Below, in pieces: positions 24,301 through 36,600 of a stretch of 64,000 nucleotides of DNA. Within the stretch, counting starts at the first letter, position 1; the number at the start of each line of letters is the position of its first letter. Position numbers and translations under genes: made by a program. The DNA comes from Crotalaria pallida (taxonomy: Eukaryota; Streptophyta; Magnoliopsida; Fabales; Fabaceae), in the NCBI GenBank assembly GCA_037953625.1, contig CM075655.1:121279001-121343000 (forward strand), read 5' to 3'. The notes under the pieces are model-generated. The model worked only from the letters and a program-made list of their open reading frames with translations. It was not told the DNA's origin and ran no database searches.

Positions 24301-27300
24301 GAACTCAGCTTTAACACTAACACTCCTGTCATATATTGTGACAACCTAAGTACAGTCATGCTCACCAAAAACCCTGTCCTTCACTCTAGAACCAAACATA
24401 TAGAGCTGGACTTATTTTGGGTTAGAGAAAAGGTACTTGTTAGAATCTGAGAGAGAGAGAGAGAAGAGAGAGAAAGAGAATCTGAAACTAATTCAGTTAT
24501 TTTCATTAGAATCAGTCAACTACAAATGAACTCAACACTTCTATTTATAGAAGTGTTGGTTGAAAGGGAATAACTAACTTAAGGTGACAGCTGTCATTTA
24601 AGTTGACAGCTGTACACACAATACAATTTAAGATACATTAAGCTAACTAAGCTATATACTCTAATAGTCCCCCTTAGAATGCCAACTAGGCTAGTATTAC
24701 AAATACTCTAATATTCCCCCTTAGAAACTGATGTTCAAGGAGGCTGATGTTGAAGAAGAGGCACAGGACAGAATCCAAGCAAAGGTTGTTGTTGATTAGC
24801 AATCTGAAATCTGTCAGTAACATTCAACTTATCCCTTAGAATACTGAACCTAGAATGTGAGAGAGGCTTGGTGAGGATATCAGCAACTTGATGATCACCT
24901 GGTACATGCTCAACAACAAGTTTCTTGTGCAGTACCTTCTCCCTTACCCAAAACAAATCCAGTTCGATATGCTTTGTCCTGGAATGAAGAACTGGATTCC
25001 TGGACAGCATTACAGTGCTGAGATTGTCACAATAGATGACAGGAGTGACTGTATTATAACCCAATTCAGAGAGTAGGCTTTGAATCCACATCACTTCACC
25101 AGCAGTAGTGGCCATACTTCTATACTCAGCTTCAGCAGTGGATCTAGCAATCCATTCTTGTTTCTTGGACCACCAAGAGACAAGATTAGAGCCAAGATAC
25201 ACAAGAGCCTGATGTTGATTTTCTGTCATCCGGATCAGATGCCCAATCAGCATCACAATAGGCAAATAAACTCAGGGGTTTGTGAATAGAAGTAGGTTTA
25301 AGAAGCAGCCCTTTGTCAACTGTACCACTGAGATACCTTAGCACCCTTTTTAAAGCTTTCCAATGCTGTTCTTGAGGCTGAGACAGAAATTGACAAAGCT
25401 TGTTGACACTATAGCTAATTTCTGGCCTTGTAGTGGTCACATATTGTAGGGCACCAGCAAGAGATCGATATTCAGATGCATTTTCAATGTAGTTGCTGCC
25501 CTGTTTTGACAGTTTTAAACCAGAGACCATAGGAGTAGGTTGACCCTTCATAGAATCCAAATGAGACTTTGCTAACAAGTCTTTGATGTATTTAGATTGA
25601 GTGAGCAAAAACTCTCCAGTAGGCAGCCGCTTGATTTCAATGCCAAGAAAATAGTCAAGAGACCCTAGTTCTTTTAGAGCAAAAGCAAGATTCAGCTGAG
25701 AAATTAGGTCCTTTATCATAGAAGAAGAAGTACCAGTAATGATTATATCATCAACATAGCAAAGCACAAAGAGTTTGTGAGAGGAACTGGTTTGAATAAA
25801 CAAGGAGTGATCACACCTACACTTCCTGAACCCAAGAGAAAACAGAGTGCCAGCAAGTTTATCAAACCAAGCCCTAGGAGCCTGTTTAAGGCCATAGATA
25901 GCCTTATTTAGCTTGCAAACCATAGACTTATCCCCAACATGAAAACCCTCTGGTTGTTGCATATACACTTCCTCTTCTAGAATGCCATTAAGAAAGGTAT
26001 TATTGACATCAATTTGCTGCACATCCCAATTGTGGCTGAGAGCTAGAGTAAGAACCACTCTAACAGTGACAGGTTTCACCACAGGAGAAAAGGTTTCTGA
26101 GTAATCAAAACCTTCTCTTTGATGAAACCCCTTTCCAACCAAACGAGCCTTAAGTTTGTTTATAGTACCATCAGGATTTTGTTTAATTCTGTACACCCAC
26201 TTATTTCCAATAGCATCTCTGTCTTCAGGTAGAGGAACAAGAGTCCAAGTGTTATTTTTCATGAGGGCTTGATACTCTTCTTCCATAGCTGACTTCCAGC
26301 AGGGAATAGTGAGAGCCACTTTTGCTGACTTTGGTTCAGTAATAGGAAGAGAGGCTGCTGATTTTGGATCAGTATTAGCAACAAGAGCCCTGAAAACAGT
26401 GTTAGTACCAGTTTTGGACCTAGTGACCATAGGATGAGTGGACATAGGTTGCTGAACAGAATTAGACTGAGAAGAAGAAGGAGAAGAAGAAAGAGAAATA
26501 GTGGGAGAAGCAGTAGAAGGAAGAGATGTAGAAGTAGATGTAGAATGCTGTAGAGTGTGAGGAGAAGTAGAAGAATGTTCAGGGGATGTAGCTGTAGCTA
26601 AGGAAGGAATAGCAGAGTGTGACTTTTCTTGAAGAACAGTGAGAGAAGTGGGAGAGGAAGAAGATGATGAAGTGTGGACTGAAGTAGGTGTATCCTTTTT
26701 ATAAGGAAAAGACAATTCATCAAACACCACATCCTTAGAAATATAAATTCTTCCAGACTCAGAGAGGCACTTATAGCCCTTATGATGTGCTGAATATCCT
26801 AAGAAAGTACACAAAGTAGACCTAGGTTGAAGTTTATTCTTTGTATATGGCCTAAGACAAGGATAACATGAACAACCAAACACCTTTAAGAAATTGTAAT
26901 CTGGTGCAGTTTTGAAAAGCAAGGTGTATGGTACAGCACCTTGCACAGATGCACTAGGTAACCTGTTTATTAGATAAACAGCACTAATAAAAGCATCATC
27001 CCAGAATGTTGTGGGTAATGAAGCATGAGCCATCATGGTTAAGCCCATCTCAACAATATGTCTATGTTTTCTCTCAATGACCCCATTTTGATGATGGGTA
27101 TGAGGACAAATGACTCTATGATTGATGCCATGTGAAACTAGAAGATTAGTAAAAGGCCTGAATTCACCTCCCCAATCTGTTTGGACAGATTTTATACTTG
27201 TTGAGAATTGTGTGTGAACATAGGCTAGAAAGTGTTTAAAAGTCTGTAGAGCATCAGACTTTTGTTTCAACAGAAATAACCAAGTATATCGAGTACAAGC

Positions 27301-30300
27301 ATCAAGAATAGACATATAATATTTGAAACCATTTGAAGATGATAAAGGTGCTGGACCCCACAGATCTATATAGACTAATTCAAAAGGTGAACTGTAAACA
27401 GTTAGTGAAGGAGAGGAAGGAAGTCAATGAGACTTAGCTACAGCACATGCTGAACAGAAATGAGAGACATTTTTATTGATATTTTTCTGAATTTTACAAG
27501 CATTCAAAACAGACCTTACAACACCCTCAGGTGGGTGACCTAGTCTACTATGCCATGTGGAATAGAAATCAGTACAAAGCTGAACATTATTTACAGAACT
27601 AGAAGGAATAACAGTAGGTAATGAGTTTGTACAATGAGAAGAACCTAAGGAACTAGAGTTCTTATTACAATTTGTAGGAAAGGATGATAAAGAAGCCTTG
27701 ACATCTTGTCCAGTGAACAAGTGAGAGTCAGACTTTGGCTTTTGCTGAAGTAAATCATGAAAGACATAGAGGCCCTCTGCATTGATAGAACCTTTAAGAA
27801 GGATAGAATTGTTGTCCTGAGATTTTACAAAACATGAGTTAGAATGAAACTCAAAATAGACATTATTATCTTGAGCAAACTTACTAACACTGACAAGATT
27901 TTTAGTGATAGAAGGAACAAGTAATAAGTGCTTGAGTTTTAGAATTTTATTTGGACAAAAGGGAGAGGAAAAACTACTGGTACCAATGCCTGTTATAGGA
28001 ACTCCTGAACCATTGCCCATTAAAATCTGATCCTGACCAGTGAGAGTGGTTGCATTACCTATGTTGTGAGGATCAGCAGTGAGATGGTGAGTAGCCCCTG
28101 AGTCTGGATACCACATCTGAGAGTTATAAGTTTGAGGCTCAACCAGCATAGCTTGAGGTGATGGTCTCATAGTAGGAAAGGTAGAATGAGGAGTCCAAGC
28201 AGCTGGACCAGGTCCAAGGATAGACTGAGAAGGTCTGTGTGGAAATTGAGGTGCAGCATGCATAGGATAGGGCTGATAAGGCATGTAGAAAGGTGCAGGA
28301 TACTGAGGCAAAGAGAAATAAGGTTGCACAGGCTGAGCAACATTCTGATTCTGTTGCTGAGTGGGCTGAGACTTTTGACCTTTTTGTCCATTAGAACCAT
28401 TTTCAGCATTTCCAGATTTCAGAACAATATCAAGCCTATTCCAGCACTTGAGAGCTTCATGTCCAGGTTTGTTACATAGTTGACACCTGACACGATTCTT
28501 ACCAGACTTTCCTGATGCATTTTTACCCTTGTAACCACTAGACTTAGGCATAGAGGATGCCTCAGGTTCAGAATTATCACTATCTTCATTATCAGTGTCA
28601 AATGGATTCTTAGATTTTGGTTTGACTGCACCTTGAATAGGCACAGATGAGGGTTGAGTGTGACCAAAACCATTCAGTTGGTGAGGATAATACAACTGAG
28701 GTTGTGAAGCTTGATGAACAGATTGAGAGAGAGAAGGTTGAGGCATAAGTTGAGAAAAATGCTAAATACCTTGAGATTGATGAGGTAGAGAGACATGAGC
28801 TACATTTGCTTGAGGATCTGATTTCTGTGCTTGAGTCAAATTCACTGAGAATGCATCATTTGCTATAGGATGCATCTTTTCAAGGTATGACTCATGCTGA
28901 ACCAGAAACGCTTCAAGAGCACCAACACTCACTGGTTCATCTCTAAGAAGAATAGAGGTGACAAATGCCTCATATTCAGATGGTAAGCCATCTAGAATAA
29001 ACCGAACTTGCTCTTTTTCAGTGACAACTTCACCAACAGCAGCTAGAGAGAAGGAAATTGCCTTGATTCTGGAAATAAATTCTGAAATAGTTTGATTTCC
29101 TTTCTTTGAAGATCTAAGTTCAGATTGAAGCATCTGACCTCTAGCCTTGATAAGAGTGTGAAAATAGGAGTTGAGTTCATCCCAAATCTGATAGGCATGA
29201 ACACAACCAAGAACTCTGGACTGCACTTGCTCAGAGAGAGATTGCAATAACCATGAAGCTAGGTGTTGATCTTGTTCCTCCCAATTGAGATAATGAGGAT
29301 TAACTCTATCAAACTCACGATCTTCAACAGTTAAGTACTTTGAAGGAATTTTAGGATTGACTACAAATCGTTGAAGTCTATGAGATAGGATCACTGCTTC
29401 AACTTGTTGCTTCCATAAGAGGAAGTTCTTGTCAGTCAATTTTGTGGAAATAGAATGAGAAAAAGTCACAGGATTAAACACAGTAGTGACAGGAGAAACA
29501 TGAATAGGAGAATTAGGTGGAGATTCATGAATTGAAGCCATGAGTGCTGCAAATGAAACAGAAATTCGCAGCTATGTGAGAAGAGGAGAACGAAATCTCG
29601 AATTGTAGAAGAAGAAGCTAGTTTTGGCGCGCAAATTAAGCAAGCTCAAAACACAAGAGAAAACTCACAATCGAAGTTCAGAATTCAACAAACCACAGTG
29701 GCGAAGATCAAATCAAAGATGCTGAACTTGAGGAGAAATCGCGATTTCACAGATCTGAGAGAATCGCAAATTTGCAAATCGCACCTTGAGAATTCGACGA
29801 ATCTGAATCGCACCTTGAGAATCGCGATTTCACTCAATCAGAGAAGAAGAATATTGAGGCGGAAGCAGAGAATCAGAATTGGAGAGAAGAATCCAGAAGC
29901 ATTTCGCATGAGAGAGAAGAAGAAGGATCGAATTTTGAGAGAGAGAAGCTCTGTGATACCATGTTAGAATCTGAGAGAGAGAGAGAAGAGAGAGAAAGAG
30001 AATCTGAAACTAATTCAGTTATTTTCATTAGAATCAGTCAACTACAAATGAACTCAACACTTCTATTTATAGAAGTGTTGGTTGAAAGGGAATAACTAAC
30101 TTAAGGTGACAGCTGTCATTTAAGTTGACAGCTGTACACACAATACAATTTAAGATACATTAAGCTAACTAAGCTATATACTCTAATAGTACTTAGCAAA
30201 AGGTTAATTGTTGAACATGTTCCTAGTGAGCAGCAAGTTGCAGACATTCTTACAAAAGCACTCTCTAATACTAGATTCAGTCTTCTAAAGGGAAAACTGA

Positions 30301-30641
30301 ATGTTACTGATAAGTTTCAAGTATTAGTGACTGCTCAACAACACAAGTATGTTCTTGGCTTCTACCCTCTACCTAGACTAAGCAGATGATGCAACAGCAG
30401 ATGGCACCAGTACATCTTACACAGATTCTCCTGGCTAAGTTTTCAAGGGGGACTATTAGAGAATATCTAATAGGATAGCTTAGTTTATAAGGGGGAACGT
30501 TAGATACTGTATATATTAGTTTAGATTCAGTATACTCAGCTGACAGCTGTCATGTAACTCAAGTTAGTTGAGACTCCTAACTATAAATAGATAGGTGTGC
30601 TCTCATTTGTAACTAGCTAATTCAATCAATAACAAAATTAA

Positions 30642-30692
<51 letters not shown>

Positions 30693-33600
30693 ACATCACC
30701 CAACAGCTTAAGCTTTTGGTTCTTGTTGGTAACCTAATCCCCTTTTTTTTTATCAGCACCTAGTCCCATTTTAGTTGTGTATAATGTTGTATAAGAGGAA
30801 AAAAAAGGTATTACGAGGACAATGAGAAAAGCCACAGCCTATAATCTCGCTTCTAAGTTCTAATCATAATTCATCTATGGAAAAAAAATTCTATTCTATT
30901 CTATCATATTCTTTTCTTTTCTTTTTGAGGATGTTTTACCTCCAAATATGTATTTTATCTTCTTTGTTTTTTATTATTTACTCTTCTTTTATCACCAAAC
31001 AAAAAAAAAAATCTCAACTGCTTATGAGGCTGCATCTAAGAAGTGCTGGATGGTGGGACTCCTATGTAAATAGCATTTCTCAACTGTAGTCAACATCAGT
31101 TGTTGTGTACTGGTTTTGCTTGAGATAGTTTTGTTTACTTGGGGTTTTACCCTACTAGTTATATGTTACTACTTACTATCTTGTGATTTCCTCATTTAAT
31201 CCTTTTAATCTTGCAGTCTAATAGATGTTTCAGAAGTAAGGTTGAAGCTGTCACTGGAGACTGCTCCAGGACAAAGACCTCATGGAGTTCTGGGCATTTG
31301 GAGTCCTATACTTTCAGCTGTTGGAAATGCCTTCAAGATCCAGGTGAGCTATCTAGATATATACAGAGTTACATTCAATTGCAATTGATCACTTACAGTA
31401 TATTCTCCCTTCCTTTCTTTCTAATTTGATGAGACTGTTGAAATAGTCCTTTGACAGTACTTGATCTTAATTGTATGTAGACTTCAATGAGTACAAGTTT
31501 AATATATTTACCAGGTTGTTATCATAGTTTTTGGGTTTTTACTGGCAATCTGTCTTTAAAGATGTGACCTTGATTAGGTTGGACCCCTATCCAATTGTAA
31601 TTTTTACACTATAGCTGGTTCTTATATACTTTGCGATTTGAATTTTATCCTTAATGTTCTAACACCTCAACATGCATTATCTACTCTTTGTAACTCCTAG
31701 TTGCTCCATTTTATGTGATTGTGTTGTAAATAATAGAAGACAGAGAAGTACCTCTAAGGGGAAGTTATAGTATCTTCTGAACATGAACCAGAAAAATGGA
31801 AAATTTCCAGAATATCTCAAGGCTGTTCAGTCTGTTTGCATATCAGAAATTACTCCCTTCAAAACAACCTTAGGTAGAACCCCAAAAAGAAATATTTCGA
31901 AACAAGCTTGTGGTACTTTGAATGCTTGAGTGCACGTGGGCTTTTGAACTTTCTTATTATCCCCAAATACTCACAGTTCAATAATTCATCCTATCATTGT
32001 TGTACCACAACTTTTGACCAGAATGACATGACTATCAGGGACATGTTGTGATAATCTGTGAATTAGTGATGCTAACACTATGACCTCTTGTTTTAGGTGC
32101 ATCTGAGGAGGGTGATGCATCGAGACAGATTCATGCGAAAAAGTTCTATTGCTCCTGCCATTGGAAACCGTGTTTGGAGAGATTTGATTCATAATCCTTT
32201 ACATTTGATATTTTCAGTGGATGTGCTAGGTATGACTAGTTCAACATTGGCTTCTCTTAGCAGAGGGTTTGCCGAGCTTTCTACAGATGGACAGTTTCTG
32301 CAATTACGTGCAAAACAGGTAATTGGTTTTGTCTTCTTCAATTTTGTAATACCATGTATACTAAGATGACTTTAACACTGAAACAGGTAAGATCAAGGAG
32401 AATCACTGGGGTTGGGGATGGGTTCATTCAAGGAACCGAAGCTCTTGCCCAAGGTGTTGCCTTTGGGGTCTCTGGCATAGTGAGAAAGCCTGTTCAGAGT
32501 GCCCAACAGAATGGTCTCCTAGGGTTGGCTCATGGGATTGGACGTGCCTTTTTAGGTTTTATTGTCCAACCAGTAAGTGGGGCACTAGATTTTTTCTCGT
32601 TGACTGTTGATGGAATTGGTGCAAGTTGTTCCAAATGTTTGAAGGTTTTCAACAGCAAGACCACCTTCCACAGAATTAGGAATCCTCGGGCTATACGTGC
32701 TAATGGGATACTTAGAGAATATTGTGAGAGAGAAGCTATCGGGCAGGTATGTTAAATTAATGCTTCTTCACGAGACCATTCATACATTTTTATCTATGAA
32801 ATTTAATTGATCACAGAATTTAACCTTACCAAGGAAAAGACCATTTACGTAGTTCCACCCAATTGAAAACCATTTGAAGTGTTTTACTTAGAAAAACTTG
32901 CATCTCTAGTCACGGAAAAGATTTGTGGCATTTCCTTAAACTCGCAACATTTCTGAATGTTCTTTTCTCATGTTTTTTAAAAAATTATTGTTGCATGTAT
33001 ACTCTCAAATTGCATATATGGTATCTTGTGCAATACCTTATATATGTTTTCTCTCCTTTTTTTATTTGCTGGGATTTAGATGGTGCTTTACCTTGGGGAG
33101 GCACGTCAGCAATTTGGCTGTGCTGAGATTTTCAAGGAGCCTTCAAAATTTGCCTTGTCTGATTATTATGAAGAGCATTTTACTGTGCCTCACCAGAGAA
33201 TTGTTTTAGTTACCAATAAACGAGTCATGTTGCTGCAGGTTAGGCAAGGAACTTAGTCATAGTGATTATGATTCTCATCTAAAGAATAACTTAACTGACT
33301 ATTCTGCTGCTATTTAGTGTCTAGCTCCTGACAAGATGGATAAGAAACCTTGCAAGATTATGTGGGATGTGCCATGGGATGAGTTGATGGCATTGGAGTT
33401 GGCAAAAGCAGGCAGTAATCAACCCACTCACCTGGTCCTCCATCTGAAACATTTCCGGAGATCTGAAAATTTTGTTCGAGTGATAAAATGCAATAGTGTA
33501 GAAGAATTTGAAGGAAGAGAACCCCAAGCTGCTAAAATATGTTCAGTAGTGCGTAGAACATGGAGGGCATATCAGTCTGACATGAAAAGCTTGATTCTGA

Positions 33601-36600
33601 AAGTAAGTGGTATTTAAATCTTGATTCATCTACCGAAAGAAAGAAAAAATAAACCCTGATTCATTTCAGGAAGTGGAACATAATTTTGATAAACTCTTAA
33701 CTTCCAGGTTCCTTCAAGTCAGAGACAAGTATATTTTGCCTGGAGTGAAGTGGATAGTAGACAACCACGCACCTCCAACAAGGCCATTATTAGTTCGAGG
33801 GAGATCTCATCATATAGCACTGTATCTGAAGATAGGCGATTTGTTAAACACAGCATCACTTTTTCAAAGATCTGGAGCAGTGAACAAGAATACAAAGGTC
33901 GATGCTCATTATGCAGAAAACAGGTGCTTTATTATTCTCCTTCACTCATTTCTGCTGAACTCTCTTCTTAATTAAGCACAGGTGCACAAGGTTCTATAAT
34001 TTAGTGTTTTTTCACGTATAACAAGGCATTCTATGTTTCAGACCTCCCAAGATGATGGAATTTGTAGCATTTGGAGGCCCCTGTGTCCTGATGGGTAATT
34101 ATCGATACTTTTCTCTACAATTACACATTATTGTATTAGTTAAGGCATTGTTTCTACCTGTTGAGAGCGGAAATATGTCAGAACAATTTTGAAACTTCAG
34201 AAAATTAAGTTATTTATAAATATAAAAAATTGATATTAGTGATGACTTGGAATGAAGTAATCCAGGAAGATTAAAAACTTGCATCAGACATTTTCGAAAC
34301 TTCCCAAACATGTTTGTTGCTACCAATTATGGGGAGCCCAGTCCATCGTAGTTCTCTAATTTTATTTTATTTTTTTTTAATGTTAAGATGAGAGAAAAAG
34401 GAGACATGATGTAATCTGTGTTTCAACTACACAGCTGATATAGACTTAGCATAATAATTACAATGTCAATCCTAATCAATCCAGAAGATACTAGTCCTAA
34501 TTGACATATGTACATTAATTGCAATGATTCTAACAAAAAAGTACACTCATGCACATGCACCTTCACCTATTTGATGCACTTACCTAAGGTGACTTTTGAT
34601 GTGAAGAGAGTGTCCTACTTGAGGTCTTTCCTATCATCCTTCTGGATATTTAACTTACGTTTTAAATTCCAGTGACCATAATAGATATAAATGTAGCCAT
34701 GTACTTATCCCCCACCTCGATGTGTGTGCATGTTGAATATGAATTGGAGCAGAAAAGAGACCATCCTTGTAATGCCTGTTTACTAGCTTCTTCAGCTTTA
34801 TACTGACTACTTAAAGCATGAATAGGAATTAAGAGATTTAATTGGAAACTAAAATAAGAATCTATTGAAAGATCTAACGTTTACCTAACTATCTGATTCA
34901 AAATAAAGAAAATAGCTGTTATGAATAACAAAGGGATCATATCATCTCACATGAGCCCTCCATGCTTGAAGTATTGACTGTTGCAATGCTCAGGCTAACA
35001 TAACTTGTTCTGAAATTCAACTTTTTATTAGCAGAATGTGGATGGAAAGGATCAAAATCTAGACCTCTTGGTTATAGAGGATTTGATATTATGTCATGAA
35101 CTTATCTATACCAAAAGCTTAAACTGTATGGTCAAGGCACATGAATAGTTTTGTGTATCAAGCAAAAGCAATTTTCTTATATTAAGCAAATGTGCTCTTA
35201 AACCTCCATTTACTTGAATTAAACCTGAAAGGACAAGCTCTTATGCCAAAGATACCGTACGTATTTGTAATTGAAAATGATAACTTTTCCAGGTATACAT
35301 GTATTGGAGATATTGCTCATGTTGGCATTCATGCTCCAAATGTTGCTGCGGTCTACCGCAAGATTGATGGATTATTTGCTCTCCCAATTGGATATGACCT
35401 GGTAAGAATATAATTTATGTTCGAGAGTAGGAGTTACCATGCTACAACATTCATAATACATTAAATCAAGATTCATTGGTCATTTCCTAAGATTAATGGC
35501 TTTAGTTGGGAACATTTTGCAACAAAAAAGGGAGAGAGAAAAATCAATGTAAATAGGGATCAGAAATCAATGTAAAATTTCATTTCCTCAGTTGGCCAAG
35601 ATTTTTAGGGAAACAACATTTTCTTGGCTGCTGTTTCCTATTAAGAGTGAGATTCAGAAAAATGAATCTTCTATCTTTCTCATTGATGATTGAGGTACTT
35701 ATACAAGATGTGTCATAATCGTGAAGCAGATCTACTGGTTTCTGTTTTGCTGATACTCTAACTGTACAACTGTCTACTAATGGAGCTAATCAAGTGCTTC
35801 TTGATTTTCAATGAACTGTCCTGAAAGGTCGTAAGAAATATTACTTCCTCGACCATTTATATAATCGATCACCACTTTTCCATGTACTAGAGAAAATATT
35901 TTCATCATTTAACTGGACTTTGATTTTCCTTTATTTTAAGAATAATGAGTTTCAACCGATAGCAGATGACACTAACTATTTATATAATCGATCACCGATT
36001 TTCCATGCTTGCTGGATTATCAGTTTATGCTTGCTGGATTTCAGATGACACTATTGGAGGTGTTAGACATGTTCTGGTAAAGATGACATTGGATTCAGCA
36101 ATATGCACTCTATATTCTTCCTAATTTTTATTGCATACTGACATGGGACTAATGTTTAGCTACCATGTGATAAAGTAAAAGAATCATTTATCTTTTTGTT
36201 TAGTGTTTTGCTTGCACCGGCGAACCATGGTAACCATGAATGATTAGACAGATGTTTTATGCCTTATTATCATCACCTAAAGAACAATTTGACTCCCTTT
36301 GCAGGTGTGGCGAAATTGTTCAGAAGATTATGTGACTCCAGTATCAATTTGGCACCCACGAGCTCCAGATGGATTTGTATCTCCTGGATGTGTTGCCGTT
36401 GCTGGTTATATGGAACCAGAACTTGATCTTGTACACTGTGTTGCCGAGTCATTAGTAGAGGAAACAGAATTTGAAGAGCAGAAGGTTTGGTCCTCACCTG
36501 ACTCATATCCATGGGCCTGTCATATCTATCAATTACAGAGTGATGCTTTGCATTTTGTTGCTTTACGACAAACCAAGGAAGAATCTGACTGGAGGCCCAA

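Larger units (their letters stand above)
24438..30188 (-). mobile_element. Ty1/copia element B: young, full-length, inserted in element A
   Basis: On the minus strand: 5' LTR 29962-30188, primer-binding site (TGGTATCACAGAG on the element strand) just inside it, gag-pol 29541 down to about 24735, polypurine tract AAGGGGGAC (24667-24675) and 3' LTR 24438-24666. The flanking 5-bp duplication is GTACT at 24433-24437 and 30189-30193. Removing B plus one GTACT restores element A's RNase H frame (GAAAAG GTACTT AGC). Total 5.75 kb. LTRs near 228 bp and domain order PR-INT-RT-RH mark Ty1/copia, perhaps the Ale/Retrofit lineage. Confidence 0.95.
21855..30695 (+). mobile_element. Ty1/copia element A: old, internally deleted, interrupted by element B
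   Basis: 5' LTR 21855-22024, primer-binding site TGGTATCAAAGAGC at 22025-22038 (initiator tRNA-Met type), gag, then an abrupt passage into reverse transcriptase, RNase H, polypurine tract AAGGGGGAA at 30489-30497 and 3' LTR 30498-30695. A 5-bp duplication, TCACC, lies at 21850-21854 and 30696-30700. Its own sequence stops at 24437 and resumes at 30189 because element B was inserted. Without B it would be about 3.1 kb. The two LTRs differ at many positions, so A is clearly older than B. It is non-autonomous. Confidence 0.92.
21076..31216 (+). other. 10.1-kb VPS13 intron containing nested retrotransposons
   Basis: Donor GTAAT at 21076, acceptor TTGCAG ending at 31216. The codon GA|T is completed correctly (D at the junction, then LIDVSEVRLKL). 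Contents: 21340-21610 is an unusual GC-richer stretch with recurring GTCG/GATGT words; 21855-30695 is copia element A with copia element B inside it; 30696-31216 is AT-rich intron. Confidence 0.9.

Noticed and set aside
24735..29541. Endogenous pararetrovirus or host gene
   Set aside because: Order protease, integrase, RT, RNase H, tRNA-Met primer site and LTRs with 5-bp duplication identify an ordinary Ty1/copia element; no envelope or movement protein is seen.
33673..33975. Open frame as the coding frame of the exon at 33708
   Set aside because: It is off frame to the family pattern; the frame giving 'VPSSQRQVYFAWSE' continues in the next exons to the conserved end. Kept only as an alternative-splicing observation.
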